From Sitta carolinensis (taxonomy: Eukaryota > Chordata > Aves > Passeriformes > Sittidae): a stretch of 64,000 bases of DNA. Within the stretch, counting starts at the first letter, position 1. The number at the start of each line of letters is the position of its first letter. The notes beneath the pieces were generated by a model. That model was not told where the DNA came from. It saw only the letters and a list, made by a program, of their open reading frames with translations, and did not search any database. The position numbers and the translations under genes are program-made. This document shows, piece after piece, positions 46,851-58,663 of this stretch. The stretch lies in contig CM063289.1 of assembly GCA_032173965.1 (NCBI GenBank), positions 30,918,690-30,982,689 of the forward strand, given 5' to 3'.

Positions 46851-47338
46851 CTGCACCCAGGGCTGGCCAAACCTGCCAGGACCAGCACCCAGGGCTGGCC
46901 AAACCTGCCAGCACCAGCACCCAGGGCTGGCCAAACCTGCCAGCACCAGCACCCAGGGCTGGCCAAACCTGCCAGCACCGCACCAGGGCTGGCCAAAACC
47001 TGCCAGACCAGCACCAGTCACCCAGGGCTGGCCAACCTGCCAGCACCAGCACCCAGGGCTGGCCAAACCTGCCAGCACCAGCACCCAGGGCTGGCCAAAC
47101 CTGCCAGCACCAGCACCCAGGGCTGGCCAAACCTGCCACACCAGCACCAGCACCCAGGGCTGGCCAAACCTGCCAGCACCAGCACCAGCACCCAGGGCTG
47201 GCCAAACCTGCCAGCACCAGCACCAGCACCCAGGGCTGGCCAAACCTGCCAGCACCAGCACCCAGGGCTGGCCAAACCTGCCAGCACCAGCACCAGCACC
47301 CAGGGCTGGCCAAACCTGCCAGCACCAGCACCCAGGGC
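46851..47338 (+). repeat. 32/38-bp minisatellite, about 14 copies
   Basis: CACCCAGGGCTGGCCAAACC followed by TGCCAGCACCAG. Some copies carry an extra CAGCAC hexamer. CTGGC and GCCAG are inverted arms. Confidence 0.96.
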
Positions 47339-47361
47339 AGAGGAGGGATGCACACCTCGGG

Positions 47362-47552
47362 GAGGGGCACAGCCCGCGGGAAAGGGGGCACAGCCCGCGG
47401 GAAAGGGGGGCACAGCCCGCGGGAAAGGGGGGCACAGCCCGCGGGAAAGGGGGGCACAGCCCGCGGGAAAGGGGGGCACAGCCCGCGGGAAAGGGGGGCA
47501 CAGCCCGCGGGAAAGGGGGGCACAGCCCGCGGGAAAGGGGGGCACAGCTCGC
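47362..47552 (+). repeat. 22-bp minisatellite, 9 copies
   Basis: GCACAGCCCGCGGGAAAGGG plus GG. Each unit contains the 8-bp palindrome CCCGCGGG with two CpG. Copies are almost identical. Confidence 0.96.
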
Positions 47553-48213
47553 ACCGGGTGTGTCCCCAGCCGGGTCCCCCTCTGCCTGTCCCACGGGCTG
47601 TGCTGGCTCCAGAGGGGTGCAGCAGAGGCTGAGCTCCCCTCCCCTTGCTGGGGCACACACAGCCTGAAGCCCACCGGGCTGGGAGCTGCTGTAGAGCCTT
47701 CTGACAGCTCAGCCAGCTTTAAAAGCACTCTCTGTGCTGGATAATGGCCTGCTGAAATCCCCAGGCTTTTGACTCAGACCAGTTGTTTACATCTAAATTA
47801 CTTTTCCTCATTAAGCTCAAACTTTAATTCCCAATATATTAAACTTGTGTTGTTCAAAACAATGACAAGTCCTTTTTTATTGGCTTTGTTCCTGCAATTA
47901 TTAGATTGAGGATGTCATTACAAACTTGTCAGGACTTTTTTTCCAGCTGTAGTTCGGCAGTTATGAACCGACCAGATTTTCAAATCGATTTAGAAAAGGG
48001 GGAAAAAACGCACTCAGAATTTGATGGCCCTGTACCAGCCCGTTACATCTTATTAAAGCCGCTGCTTTTTCTGGCTGGGGGAGGCACAGGGGAAGAGCCT
48101 GGTGACACACAGGGGCTCTGGGCTCTGCTCAGGGCACAGCCCTGACCCTCCCCTGCTCCCAGCCAGCTGGGTTTGCTCCTGCTGAGCACCACGGGACCCC
48201 CTTGCCATCCAAC
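47553..48213. other. single-copy flank DNA
   Basis: 47,740-48,060 is AT-rich and complex. No gene seen. Confidence 0.4.
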
Positions 48214-48465
48214 AAGAGTAGGAGGGACCCCAAATCCCACCCAGAGCCCCCCTGCCCTGGCAGGGACCCTTCCCACTCTCCTAGGGGCTCCCAGCCCCAA
48301 TTCCATCCTGCCCTGGGCACTGCCAGGGATCCAGGGGCAGCCCCAGCTGCTCTGGGCACCTGTGCCAGGGCCTGCCACCATCCCAGGAACAATTCCTGCC
48401 CCAAATCCCATCCAGCCCTGCCCTCTGGCACTGGGAGCCATTCCCCTTGTCAACGGTGTCTCTCC
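48214..48465 (-). mobile_element. CR1 LINE 3'-end fragment
   Basis: Reverse CR1: AGGGACCCCAAATCCCACCC, CCTGCCCTGGCAGGGACCCT, CACTGCCAGGGATCCAGGGG, CAGCCCCAGCTGCTCTGGGC and GGCACTGGGAGCCATTCCCC. Well preserved and songbird-like. Confidence 0.87.
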
Positions 48466-48924
48466 CTCTTCCCAAACAGCATTCCACAACTCCATATGCA
48501 AAGTTATGCTCAACAACTCGTACAAAACAAAATAAAAGCACATGTACGGCGGGGTGCAGTCGGAACGATGTCGTGTTTTATCTCTAAGTAGAGAAAATCT
48601 TGCTAAATATTTATATTGGAATCCCCGAGTGCCTGGAAAGCTTCGGGGCCATGATTTCAATGCACACAAACACGCCACATGTACATTACCTACACACACT
48701 GGCAGACTTTTTAAAGCCGGGCGCCTGGATCGGTTCATTTGCTGCAGAGTTATTTTATGAGAGGTTTTTAGGTGTCTGGTTGGAACCCGACCCTCAGAGC
48801 CTCTCCCGGGCACGGCGGGAGCCCCCCACACCCAACCCCGGTGCAGAGCAGCCCCCTGCCTCTCCACCCTCCCCGAGGTGTGCCAACCCCAGAGACCCCC
48901 GCACGGCAGGGTCTGCCAGCGAGG
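48466..48924. other. single-copy flank DNA
   Basis: AT-rich to 48,770, then GC-rich with CpG. Nothing recognisable. Confidence 0.4.
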
Positions 48925-49080
48925 GATTATCGCATCCCATTATCGCACCCCATCCCATTATCGCATCCCATTATCGCATCCCGTCCCATTATCGCGTCCC
49001 ATCCCATTATCGCGTCCCATTCCGTCCCATCCCATCTCGTCCCGTCCCATCCCGTTATCCCATCCCATCCCGTCCCGTCC
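48925..49080 (+). repeat. CCCAT-based repeat with TTATCGC inserts
   Basis: Pentamer words CCCAT and CCCGT alternate with ATTATCGCATCCC segments, about ten of the latter, each with a CpG. Confidence 0.93.
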
Positions 49081-49790
49081 GGGGAGAGCAGCCCCGGCCT
49101 CGGCATCCCGAGGGAACTCCGGAGAGTGGCGCGAATTTTGCTCGCATCAGCACGCATTAAAGCAACCAAAAACACCAGCAAAACCATTTTTATCAGAGAA
49201 CGTAAAGAAACCTGACATCGCTGGACGCAGTACAGGCAAAAAATCGGTGCGTGGCCTCTGTCTTAGTCCCCACACCAGGGACCCGCCCGATTTTCCCCGA
49301 GCTCCCTCAGCCACCGATAACAAAAGGCTGGAAGATCCCTTTGCGCTCAGTGCCCACTCCGCAGGCTCCAAAATCCTTTTTTCATCCTTTGAGGCACCAG
49401 CAAAGGCCAAACGGCGACCACAGCACGGCGTGGGGGAGTCCCCAGCGCCGCATCTCCTAAACCCGAGCCCCTCCAGCCCTCAGGGGTTAAAGCAGGAGAG
49501 GAGCACGGCACTGTTTCATAAACTCTCCAGCAAAGAGAGCAACGCTGCAGACAGCCCCCACGTGTTTATATAACACAATCATATTCCAAAACAAAACCTC
49601 AAGCCTAGATAATAGTTTTCATTTTACTGACATCTTTCATGCACTCACAGTGGTAAAGGTTTCTTTTTAGCAAGGAAAAAGCAATTCAAACATCACTCAG
49701 AATCCCTCTGAGCACCCGACTAGTTCAGCAAACCACAAATTAATAAATAAGCAAACGCAGCACTCACCCTGCCGAAGTTTGGAACACCAG
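49081..49790. other. single-copy flank DNA
   Basis: CpG-bearing to 49,480, AT-rich at 49,560-49,760. No gene seen. Confidence 0.4.
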
Positions 49791-50190
49791 GGGGGCTGGT
49801 TTTCCCTGGGGGTGCCGGTTTTCACCGGGGGTGCCGGTTTTCACCGGGGTGTCGGTTTTCCCTGGGGTGCCGGTTTTCCCTGGGGGTGCCGGTTTTCCCT
49901 GGGGGTGTCGGTTTTCCCTGGGGGTGTCGGTTTTCCCTGGGGATATCGGTTTTCCCTGGGGCCGTTTTCACCGGGGGTGTCGGTTTTCCCTGGGGGTGCC
50001 GGTTTTCCCTGGGGATATCGGTTTTCCCTGGGGATGCCGGTTTTCCCTGGGGTGTTCGGTTTTCACCGGGGTGTTGGCTTTCACCGGGAGTGTTTGTTTT
50101 CACTCGGGGTGATGATTTTCACCCGGGCGTGTTTGTTTTCACTCGGGTGATGATTTTCACCCGGGCGTGTTTGTTTTCATCCGGGGTGCG
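49791..50190 (+). repeat. 19-bp minisatellite, about 20 copies
   Basis: GGGGGTGCCGGTTTTCCCT, with variants GTGTC, GATATC and CACCGG. Units at the right end change to GTTTGTTTTCACTCGG and GATGATTTTCACCCGG. Confidence 0.95.
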
Positions 50191-50713
50191 GGCTCTCTCC
50201 TGGGCCGGGGCTTTGCCCTGGCTTGGCCGCTGCCCTGGGCGGCCGCCCCCTCCCCACCGGCCCTGGCCGTGTCCACGTTCCCCTGCCCCTCAAACGGTGC
50301 GAGCGTCCTACTCAGATAAAGACGGCATGTAAATAAAATGCTCAATCTGCTGTAAACCCCTTGGTTATCCCGAAAATCTGCAATTCGAGCTGGCCCCTAG
50401 CAGCTGGATAAGGAAAGGAGCAAACAGCCTGATAACTGAGCTCTCCCTGGTACAGCCTATCGCGTTTTGTGTCTGCCAGGAAAAGACATCAGCGCTTTAA
50501 AAGCCTCCCGGGCCGAGGCTCCGCAGGCAGCAGGAGGTGACAGCGGCCGGGGTCCCTCGGGGATGTCCCTCGGGTGCGGGGGATCACCCAGGGGACGCTG
50601 CAGGAGCTGCTGTTCCCTGCGTGAAACGCACCGGGAGGTTTCCCGGGCTCTTCACCCTTTCCCCTCTGCTCAGTGGGACAGCCGCGGGGCTCTCCCGGCA
50701 CGGTGGGGCAGAG
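50191..50713. other. single-copy flank DNA
   Basis: Mixed with CpG. Nothing recognisable. Confidence 0.4.
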
Positions 50714-51252
50714 CAGGGGGGTCCCTGGGACAGGGCAGGGGGGTCCCCGGGGCAGGACAGGGTCCCTGGGGCAGTGCCGGGGGGTCCCTGGGGCAGAGCG
50801 GGGTTCCTGGGGCAGGGCAGGGGGGTCCCCGCAGGGTCCCCGGGTGCTGCAGGGTCCCCAGGGCAGGGTCCCCCCAGGGTCCCCGGGCGCTGCAGGGTCC
50901 CCAGGGCAGGGTCCCCCCAGGGTCCCCGGGTGCTGCAGGGTCCCCAGGGCAGGGTCCCCAGGGCAGGGTCCCCCCAGGGTCCCCGGGTGCTGCAGGGTCC
51001 CCCCAGGGTCCCCGGGCGCTGCAGGGTCCCCAGGGCAGGGTCCCCCCAGGGTCCCCGGGTGCTGCAGGGTCCCCAGGGCAGGGTCCCCCCAGGGTCCCCG
51101 GGTGCTGCAGGGTCCCCCCAGGGTCCCCGGGCGCTGCAGGGTCCCCCCAGGGTCCCCGGGCGCTGCAGGGTCCCAGGCAGGGTCCCCAGGGCAGGGTCCC
51201 CCCAGGGTCCCCGGGTGCTGCAGGGTCCCCCCAGGGTCCCCGGGCGCTGCAG
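50714..51252 (+). repeat. composite GC-rich minisatellite
   Basis: Three short blocks recombine in varied order: GGGTCCCCGGGCGCTGCA, GGGTCCCCAGGGCA and GGGTCCCCCCA. The first 100 bp carries a looser GGTCCCTGGGGCAG form. Confidence 0.95.
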
Positions 51253-52160
51253 GTCCCGCTGCCCCCCTCCCCATCCCTCAGTGACTGTTTCCTTGCCAGC
51301 GCTCCCCGGCCAAATCAAGAGATTGTTCTCCAAAGACAGGCAGCTGCGTAAATGTCAAGAGCTCCAAAAGTAAATTAGAGTGCAAACAGGTTTGATATTT
51401 CTATGAAATGAAAGTTAAGCACATTTCTTTTTAAAATACAGATTTTTATTTAAAGCAAGAGAAAACCTTCCACTGTGACCTTTATGAGATCCCAAACAGT
51501 GACAAATTTGGTCATTACAAATAACCTTTACCTAGCAAGAGCCTCACCAATGGGGACTTCTTTGCAGTAATAGATGTAAATTAATTTCCAACCTACAAAA
51601 CAATAAATAGGAATCTTTTAAGATACCGATTCCACAGTAAAATATGAATCATGGAAACCCAACCAAAAGGCACCTTGATGGCAGGATTTATTTTGAACAC
51701 AGCATTCTGGGAAGCCAACTCTGTCTCTCTTCCACTCTTCCAGCAGTGAATAAATATTCCAGGATTTGCCTTGCTATTTGTCTGCATGATTAACCCGACG
51801 GTGAGGATGAGATCATTAACCTGTGATTACTCCCCTGTTCAGAGCTCTCATCATGCCTGCGGTGCCTCGTTAGGCAAACTAAAAATACCCCTAATTTCTC
51901 ATTTTTCCCGCATCTTTACACAGACAAACATTATTCTATAGATGTAAATCAGAGAGAAAAATCAGTGGTCACTGAATGAAACCTGAGATTCTCAGTAACT
52001 GCTCCACAGAGCACCAAACCTTGTCCCACCCGTGACATCAGCCTAGCGAGGAGCTCTCCCAGGCAGAGGATCTGCTCTGGGCCCTGGACACTGACCGGTC
52101 CTGGCGCTTCCCAGAGCTCGAGCAGCCGCTGGAATGTGGGGATGGAGCACCAGAGGTGGC
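51253..52160. other. AT-rich single-copy flank DNA
   Basis: 51,360-51,980 is AT-rich and complex, a candidate conserved non-coding element. No gene seen. Confidence 0.45.
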
Positions 52161-52547
52161 TCTGCCAGAGGACCTGAGGATCTGCCAGAGGATCTGAGGG
52201 TCTGCTCAAGGATCTGAGGATCTGACCAAGGATCTGAGGATCTGCTCAAGGATCTGAGGATCTGACCAAGGATCTGAGGATCTGACCAAGGATCTGAGGA
52301 TCTGACCAAGGATCCGAGGATCTGACCAAGGATCTGAGGATCTGCCAGAGGATCTGAGGATCTGCCCAAGGATCTGAGGATCTGAGTATCTGCCCAAGGA
52401 TCTGAGGATCTGCCCAAGGATCTGAAGCTCTCAGGATCTGCCCAAGGATCTGAGGGTCTGCTCAAGGATCTGAGGCTCTGAGGATTTTCTCAAGGACCTG
52501 GGGCTCTGAGAGTTTCCCCAAGGAGCTGAGGCTCTGCCAGAGGACCT
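52161..52547 (+). repeat. 20-bp minisatellite, about 17 copies
   Basis: GATCTGAGGATCTGACCAAG with variants (TGCTCAAG, TGCCCAAG, TGCCAGAG). Copies decay to the right into GAGGCTCTG forms. Confidence 0.95.
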
Positions 52548-53414
52548 GGGCTGCACCAAGGGGACATTTCCTCAGCCAGGGGCTTGCTGAGAGCCAGGGC
52601 TGGGCTGCTGCTCGGGATTTACCTTGTCAGGGCAAAGAAAGGGTGCCACGACCCCCTGCTCCCACAGAAAAGGCACCACGACCCCCTGCTCCCACTCTGA
52701 AATCACTCCAAGAAGCAAAAATCACTTTGGAGGAAGCAGCATGGGAGGAGAACTGAGCTGAGGGTGAGCAGAGTGATCAGCAAACTGATTTTAATTCATT
52801 GGCTTCCCCACAGCTCGAGCACCACGACGTCTCCTTGTGGGAACCTGAAACTATTTCTATTATTTAGGATATTTTGAAAAATTGTCAGAATGTGGCAGTG
52901 CATTAAAAATGTTGGTAATAAATTCTTTCATCTTTCACGCAGTGTCACAAGCGTGGCCTCTGCCTCACGTTCTCTAGCAAGGTGCAGCATTTGCTGTTTA
53001 ATGATGTCTGAGAGAGCAAATGCAGCATCTGCTCCATGACTGACAAAACCAGAGCAAGGAGCGCGTTAGGAAATGGCTGTGATGACCAGAGGGAAGGGCC
53101 CCCTCTCCATCCCCGGTCCCAGGAGGGGTCCCAGGCCGTGTGGCACCGGGGGGACGCCACGGGACTCGAGTGGCAGCGGCTGGGGTGCCTGGCACAGGGT
53201 GCCAGCCCTGCAGCTCCCTCGGGGGCTCTGAAAGCAAGAGCTCCTCCAGCAAACACGACGGGGGATCCGAGCAGGGCACCAGTCTGCTCACACCACGACA
53301 TCAGAGGCAAAACATTTATTAAAGAGCCCCAAAGTCTTGTAGCTGGGGATGATGCGTGGGGCACGCAGACATCACCTGAACAAACCCTGCAGCCTTTGCA
53401 CCAGCCCCAGCACC
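52548..53414. other. single-copy flank DNA with a 28-bp duplication
   Basis: GCACCACGACCCCCTGCTCC occurs twice at 52,647-52,697. 52,780-52,980 is AT-rich. No gene seen. Confidence 0.45.
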
Positions 53415-53560
53415 ATCCTCATCATCATCATCCATCATCCTCATCACCCATCACTCCTCCTTCTTCTCCTCCTCCTCCTCCTCCTCCTCCTCCTCCTCCT
53501 CCTCCTCCTCCTCCTCCTCCTCCTCCTCCTCCTCCTCCTCCTCCTCCTCCTCCTCCTCCC
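53415..53560 (+). repeat. (CTC)31 microsatellite after ATC-rich lead-in
   Basis: CATCATCATCCATC words lead into a pure pyrimidine tract with about 31 CTC at 53,467-53,559. The frames it opens (poly-Pro, poly-Leu, poly-Glu, poly-Gly) are artefacts. Confidence 0.97.
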
Positions 53561-54844
53561 TGCACAAGGACAGTGTTCCCGGGCCAGCTGCTCCCGCTGC
53601 TCCCAAACCCTTTCTGGGGAGCAGGGCCTTCAAACCCCAGCCAGGGGTTTGTTCCTCTCCCTGTTTCCATCAGAGGCAGGCTCAGAACCCCGAGTGGTTT
53701 GGGCTGGGGCAGACCTGAGCACTCAGCTCCTTCCCAGGGACCACCGAAGCAGCAGGCTGGCAGGAATCCCCCCTCACCCCTGAGGAGCACTTTGACCCCC
53801 CTGAAATAAAGAACTCCTGGCCTTGCTGGGTCTGCTGTTGCAGAGCTCCCAAGGCAGTAGCTTACTTCAGCATATTTTCACAACTGAGCTGAAGAGAAAT
53901 GTCCCAAAAATCTGTGTAAGGATCCTTACTTTTCCTTTTTATTGCAGTTTACCCATCGGGTGACAAAAAATTCAGGACAGAGAAGCCTGAGAGCAAAGGA
54001 ATTGAAGCCATGCTCAGGGGAAAATACTTTTAAAAAGAAAGCCCGTTTAAGTAGCACAATCCCTGCCTTGTCTTCCTCATTCTCCAAAAATATTTTTTTC
54101 AGTCACTTCATAACTGTCGGAGCTGCATCTCCTCCACCTTTACTTCTTCCCCATTCCTTCTTCTGCCCTTCCCTGAACATTTTCTCCCTTTGTTTATCAC
54201 TGCCATTGTTACAAATAGAGTTTCACAGATTAAATTGCTTTTCTTGTTATAATTCCAGTACCATAAAATGTTAATTAGGGTTGCCTATGTTTCAGAAGCT
54301 GTTTAAAATGTATTGTAAGATCATCCCCTATTCTCCACCTCGGTACACAACTCCCACTGTTGCTGGCAAAAAAAAATAGTTCCAAACACCTGAAGACTGG
54401 AATTTTTTGATTGACTTTTTTGTTCTTTTACTGTGGGTAATATAGAAAGGAAACAAAGTTCAGCTCTCCAACTTAGGGTCTGTCAAAGTGCCTCTGAAAC
54501 TCCCAAGCACAAAAACCCATCTCTTCCCACAGCTCTGCTGGAAATTTCCATCCCTGACTTCTCCGCGGGGACTTGTCATCCCCAAGGCTTTGTGGATAAA
54601 GGCCACGGATGCTCTGCAGCTTGCCAAAACCTGGATTATTTTCTGGGAAGGAAGGGCTGGCTTTCAGAAGCATCCTCACTCCCTGGAAATGTCCCACACC
54701 AAAATAAAATCTTTAATGGCATTTGAAGGAAAGGGAATAGCTGCTGAGATTTTTATTTTTTTAGGGAGGGAAAAGGAAAAGCCTTTTTCCAGGCTGGGGA
54801 GTCTATGTGGGCTGGGGGAGCTCTGGTGGCCAAGGATGTACTTG
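53561..54844. other. single-copy flank DNA
   Basis: 53,860-54,480 is AT-rich and complex (candidate conserved non-coding). No gene seen. Confidence 0.45.
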
Positions 54845-55836
54845 GAGGGATGAGGATCCCGGGGATGGAGGGATAGAGATCCGAGGGATGGAGGGATAAA
54901 AATCACAGGGATGGAGGGATAACGATCCCAGGGATGGAGGGATAAAAATCCCAGGGATGGAGGGAAAATGATCTCAGGGATGGAGGGGTGCTGATCCCTG
55001 GGATGGAGGGGTGCTGATCGCGGGGATGGAGGGATAACGATCCTGGGGATGGAGGGAAAACGATCCCGGGGATGGAGGGATAGCGATCGCATGGATGGAG
55101 GGATAACGATCCCAGGGATGGAGGGGTGCTGATCCTAGGGATGGAGGGGTGCTGATCCCAGGGATGGAGGGGTGCTGATCCCAGGGATGGAGGGGTACCG
55201 ATCCTAGGGATGAAGGGATGCTGATCCCAGGGATGGAGGGGTGCTGATCCTAGGGATGGAGGGATGCTGATCCCTGGGAGGGTGCTGATCCCTGGGATGG
55301 AGGGGTGCTGATCCAGGGATGGAGGGATGCTGATCCCTGGGATGGAGGGGTGCTGATCCCGGGATGGAGGGATGCTGATCCCTGGGGAGGGATGCTGATC
55401 CCTGGGATGGAGGGGCGCTGCTCCCAGGGATGGAGGGGTGCTGATCCTAGGGATGGAGGGATGCTGATCCCAGGGATGGAGGGATGCTGATCCCTGGGAT
55501 GGAGGGGTGCTGATCCTAGGGATGAAGGGATGCTGATCCTAGGGATGGAGGGATGCTGATCCCAGGATGGGAGGGTGCTGATCCCAGGGATGGAGGGATG
55601 CTGATCCCATGGATGGAGGGATGCTGATCCCTGGGAGGGATGCTGATCCCTGGGATGGAGGGGCGCTGCTCCCAGGGATGGAGGGGTGCTGATCCTAGGG
55701 ATGGAGGGATGCTGATCCCAGGGATGGAGGGATGCTGATCCCTGGGATGGAGGGGTGCTGATCCCAACGACCGAGGGATGCTGCTCGGGAATGGATGCTG
55801 CTCCCAGGGATGGAGGAGATGCTGCTCCCAGGGATG
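54845..55836 (+). repeat. 23-bp minisatellite, about 42 copies, with higher-order repeat
   Basis: The unit is GGGATGGAGGGATGCTGATC plus CCA. The left third uses a GATAACGATCCC or GATAAAAATCCC form. A stretch beginning GGGGCGCTGCTCCCAGGGAT recurs 248 bp apart at 55,412 and 55,660. ATCCC-A-GGGAT is an inverted repeat. Confidence 0.97.
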
Positions 55837-56211
55837 TCTGTGCCCTGCCACGCTGTGAGATAAAAGGCTGCCCACGCCCCTGCTGTGAGCGGTTTAACGA
55901 GTGACACCAAGACAATAGGTGTTGACAATCCAGGCAAATCGGCATTGATGTTTATGGAGCTCTTCCGTGGCCCGGCCGAACGATTCCCGAGGGCTGCAGA
56001 GCGGCACAGGCAGCCCGAGCAGGGGAGGGAAGCGGCGGATCGTAAACAATCCAGCGGAAAGGATAAAATGGCAGAAAATGAATTAAAATTACACCTGGCT
56101 GTTGCCGTGAAATGGAGTGGAATGCTCCGCGGGGTGCGCCGGGGAGCGGCAGAGGATCCGCTGTCATTATCGCCGGGGGCTGAGCGGCAGAGCCCGAACG
56201 GCGGCGGGCAG
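55837..56211. other. single-copy flank DNA, CpG-bearing
   Basis: Contains several CpG at 55,970-56,200. Nothing recognisable. Confidence 0.4.
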
Positions 56212-56460
56212 CGGGAAACCGAAAACCTGCCCCGGGAAACCGAAAACCTGCCCCGGGAAACCGAAAACCTGCCCCGGGGAACCGAAAACCTGCCCCGGGG
56301 AACCGAAAACCTGCCCCGGGGAAACCGAAAACCTGCCCCGGGGAACCGAAAACCTGCCCCGGGGAAACCGAAAACCTGCCCCGGGGAACCGAAAACATGC
56401 CCCGGGAAACCGAAAACATGCCCCGGGGAAACAGAAAACCTGCCCCGGGGAAACCGCCCG
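56212..56460 (+). repeat. 20-21 bp minisatellite, 12 copies
   Basis: GAAAACCTGCCCCGGGGAAC plus C. CCCCGGGG is palindromic. Three late copies read GAAAACATG or AGAAAACC. Confidence 0.96.
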
Positions 56461-56892
56461 GGGATCGCTCCACCGAGCGGGAGAGAGGGAAGCGATGCTC
56501 GCCCACTTTGCTCTCTCTTTTCCCCCCTCAATTTTCGCTCGTGTGAGAGAACACAGATGAAGGTTCTATGGAAAGGATGTCACTAAGGCACTGACTGCCG
56601 AGATGTGCCCACAAAAAGGACAGATTCATATAAATTATTCGTGATGAACGGATTGTACTTCACCAGAGCAATTTGAACAGAGAGGTTTCAGCATCTCCCA
56701 ACGTTATGATGGAGATGTAAAAAAGCGGCAGCAAAAGCAGCAGCAGCAAATCCCTGCTGCTAATGAGCCGGTGGAGCAGAGGGATCTGTCTGGGTGAGAA
56801 AAGGAGAGCAGGAAACCCAGGGATCGTCTGTCTGCAGCTTCCCTCGAGTGGCACCCCCAGGGACGTGGGCTCTGCCGCCCGGGGATGCTGCC
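56461..56892. other. single-copy spacer
   Basis: AT-rich at 56,570-56,760. Nothing recognisable. Confidence 0.4.
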
Positions 56893-57924
56893 AGGTGCCC
56901 AAAGCCCGGTGCCCAAATCCCGGTACCCAAAGCCCGGTGCCCAAATCCCGGTACCCAAACCACCGGTGCCCAAACCCCGGTACCCAAATCCCGGTGCCCA
57001 AACCCCGGTGCCCAAACCCCGGTGCCCAAACCCCGGTGCCCAAACCCCGGTGCCCAAATCCCGGTGCCCAAACCCGGTACCCAAATCCCGGTGCCCAAAC
57101 CCCGGTGCCCAAAGCCCGGTGCCCAAACCCCGGTACCCAAAGCCCGGTGCCCAAACCCGGTACCCAAACCCGGTGCCCAAACCCCGGTACCCAAAGCCCG
57201 GTGCCCAAAGCCCGGTGCCCAAACCCGGTACCCAAATCCCGGTGCCCAAACCCCGGTACCCAAACCCGGTACCCAAATCCCGGTACCCAAATCCCGGTGC
57301 CCAAACCCCGGTGCCCAAATCCCGGTGCCCAAATCCCGGTGCCCAACCCTGGTGCCCAAACCCCAGTACCCAAATCCCGCGGTACCCAAACCCGGTACCC
57401 AAATCCCGGTACCCAAATCCCGGTACCCAAAGCCCGGTGCAACCCAAAGCCCGGTGCCCAAACCCTGGTGCCAAACCCCGGTACAAACCCGGTGCCCAAA
57501 TCCCGGTGCCCAAACCCCGGTGCCCAAACCCCGTACCCAAACCGGTACCCAACCGGTGCCCAAATCCGGTGCCCAAAGCCCGGTGACCCAAATCCCGGTA
57601 CCCAAACCCCGTACCCAAACCGGGCCAAACCGTGCCCAATCGGTGCCCAAACCCCGGTACCCAAATCCGGTGCCCAATCCCGGTACAACCCGGTGCCCAA
57701 CCCGGTGCACCTCCAAATCCGTACCAACGGTGCCCAAATCCCGGTACCCAAACCCGGTACCCAAAACCCCGGTGCCCAAACCCCGGTACCCAAAGCCGGT
57801 CCCAAAGCCGGTGCCCAAACCCGGTGCCCAAACCCCGGTACCCAAACCCCGGTCCCAAATCCCGGTACCCAAAGCCCGGTACCCAAAGCCCGGTGCCCAA
57901 AGCCCGGTACCCAAAGCCCGGCTG
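56893..57924 (+). repeat. 14-bp minisatellite, about 73 copies; G-quadruplex motif on the minus strand
   Basis: CCCCGGTGCCCAAA and CCCGGTACCCAAA units alternate. On the minus strand GGGG-TTT-GGG-CACC repeats, so G runs of 3-4 are always separated by 3-4 nt. Units at 57,460-57,790 show many single-base losses. Confidence 0.97.
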
Positions 57925-58663
57925 CCCTCCCGGGCTGAGGATGTCCCCGCAGGAATCCGTGGGCCCCACAGCGACTGGAGGGCTCGCACAGCTCCCTGAG
58001 GAGGTGCCCTGTGTCGGTAGAGAAGTGCAATTATCTCGCAGGTGCCTGGGGGGATGCTCGGGATGCTCAGAGAATGCTGCCAGCTCAGGAGCATACAGGG
58101 GAAAATGGGAAAAAACCAAAAAAATAAACAAAACCTAAGCCAAAAGGGCGTTAACCTTTGGGTTCAATTCACTCCAGAAAACTGTGTCCCACCCGGGAAT
58201 GCTGCCAGCCTCACCAGCACCCGGCACCAGTCACACTCTGAACTTTCACCGTCCTGCTGGTGACGATTTAATCACCAGCGTTGTCAAACGCCATCTTTAA
58301 ATTTTAATTGCTAAAATTCGCCTTTGAAGAATATTTTTCAGTATCAAGAATGTAAATATCGATAGGGCTGGCCAGGAATAATCTGAATAATTCAGCCTTA
58401 CAGTATGCAAGTTTTATACTTGGAAATGAGTGATTCACTCGTCCTGTAGATTCAGCCACCACAGAGTGCAGGCACGAAAAATGGGGGGGGGGAAATGGGA
58501 GCAAGCCGTAATTATTTAATGTTGTCACAACATTGGAATTTTTTTTGATTATATTTTAGTGATAACACGCCTGAGAGTGTAAATTGTCTGTCCTGAGTTT
58601 GTACCACCCCGGGGTGTGTTTGGGAGTGAAGGCTGTGAGGGTGACCCTCAGGGAGACAGTCCT
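57925..58663. other. AT-rich single-copy flank DNA
   Basis: 58,130-58,570 is AT-rich and complex. No gene seen. Confidence 0.4.

Noticed and set aside
53036..53809. Frames with poly-Pro, poly-Leu, poly-Glu or poly-Gly tracts
   Set aside because: Produced by the CTC microsatellite. The flanking residues match nothing recognisable.
56893..57924. Interstitial telomere repeat
   Set aside because: The unit is GGGGTTTGGGCACC, not TTAGGG. Only the G-rich style is similar.
56660..58138. Frames over 440 codons with repeated GFGHRGLGTGIW
   Set aside because: Translation of the 14-bp array, open in all three minus frames.
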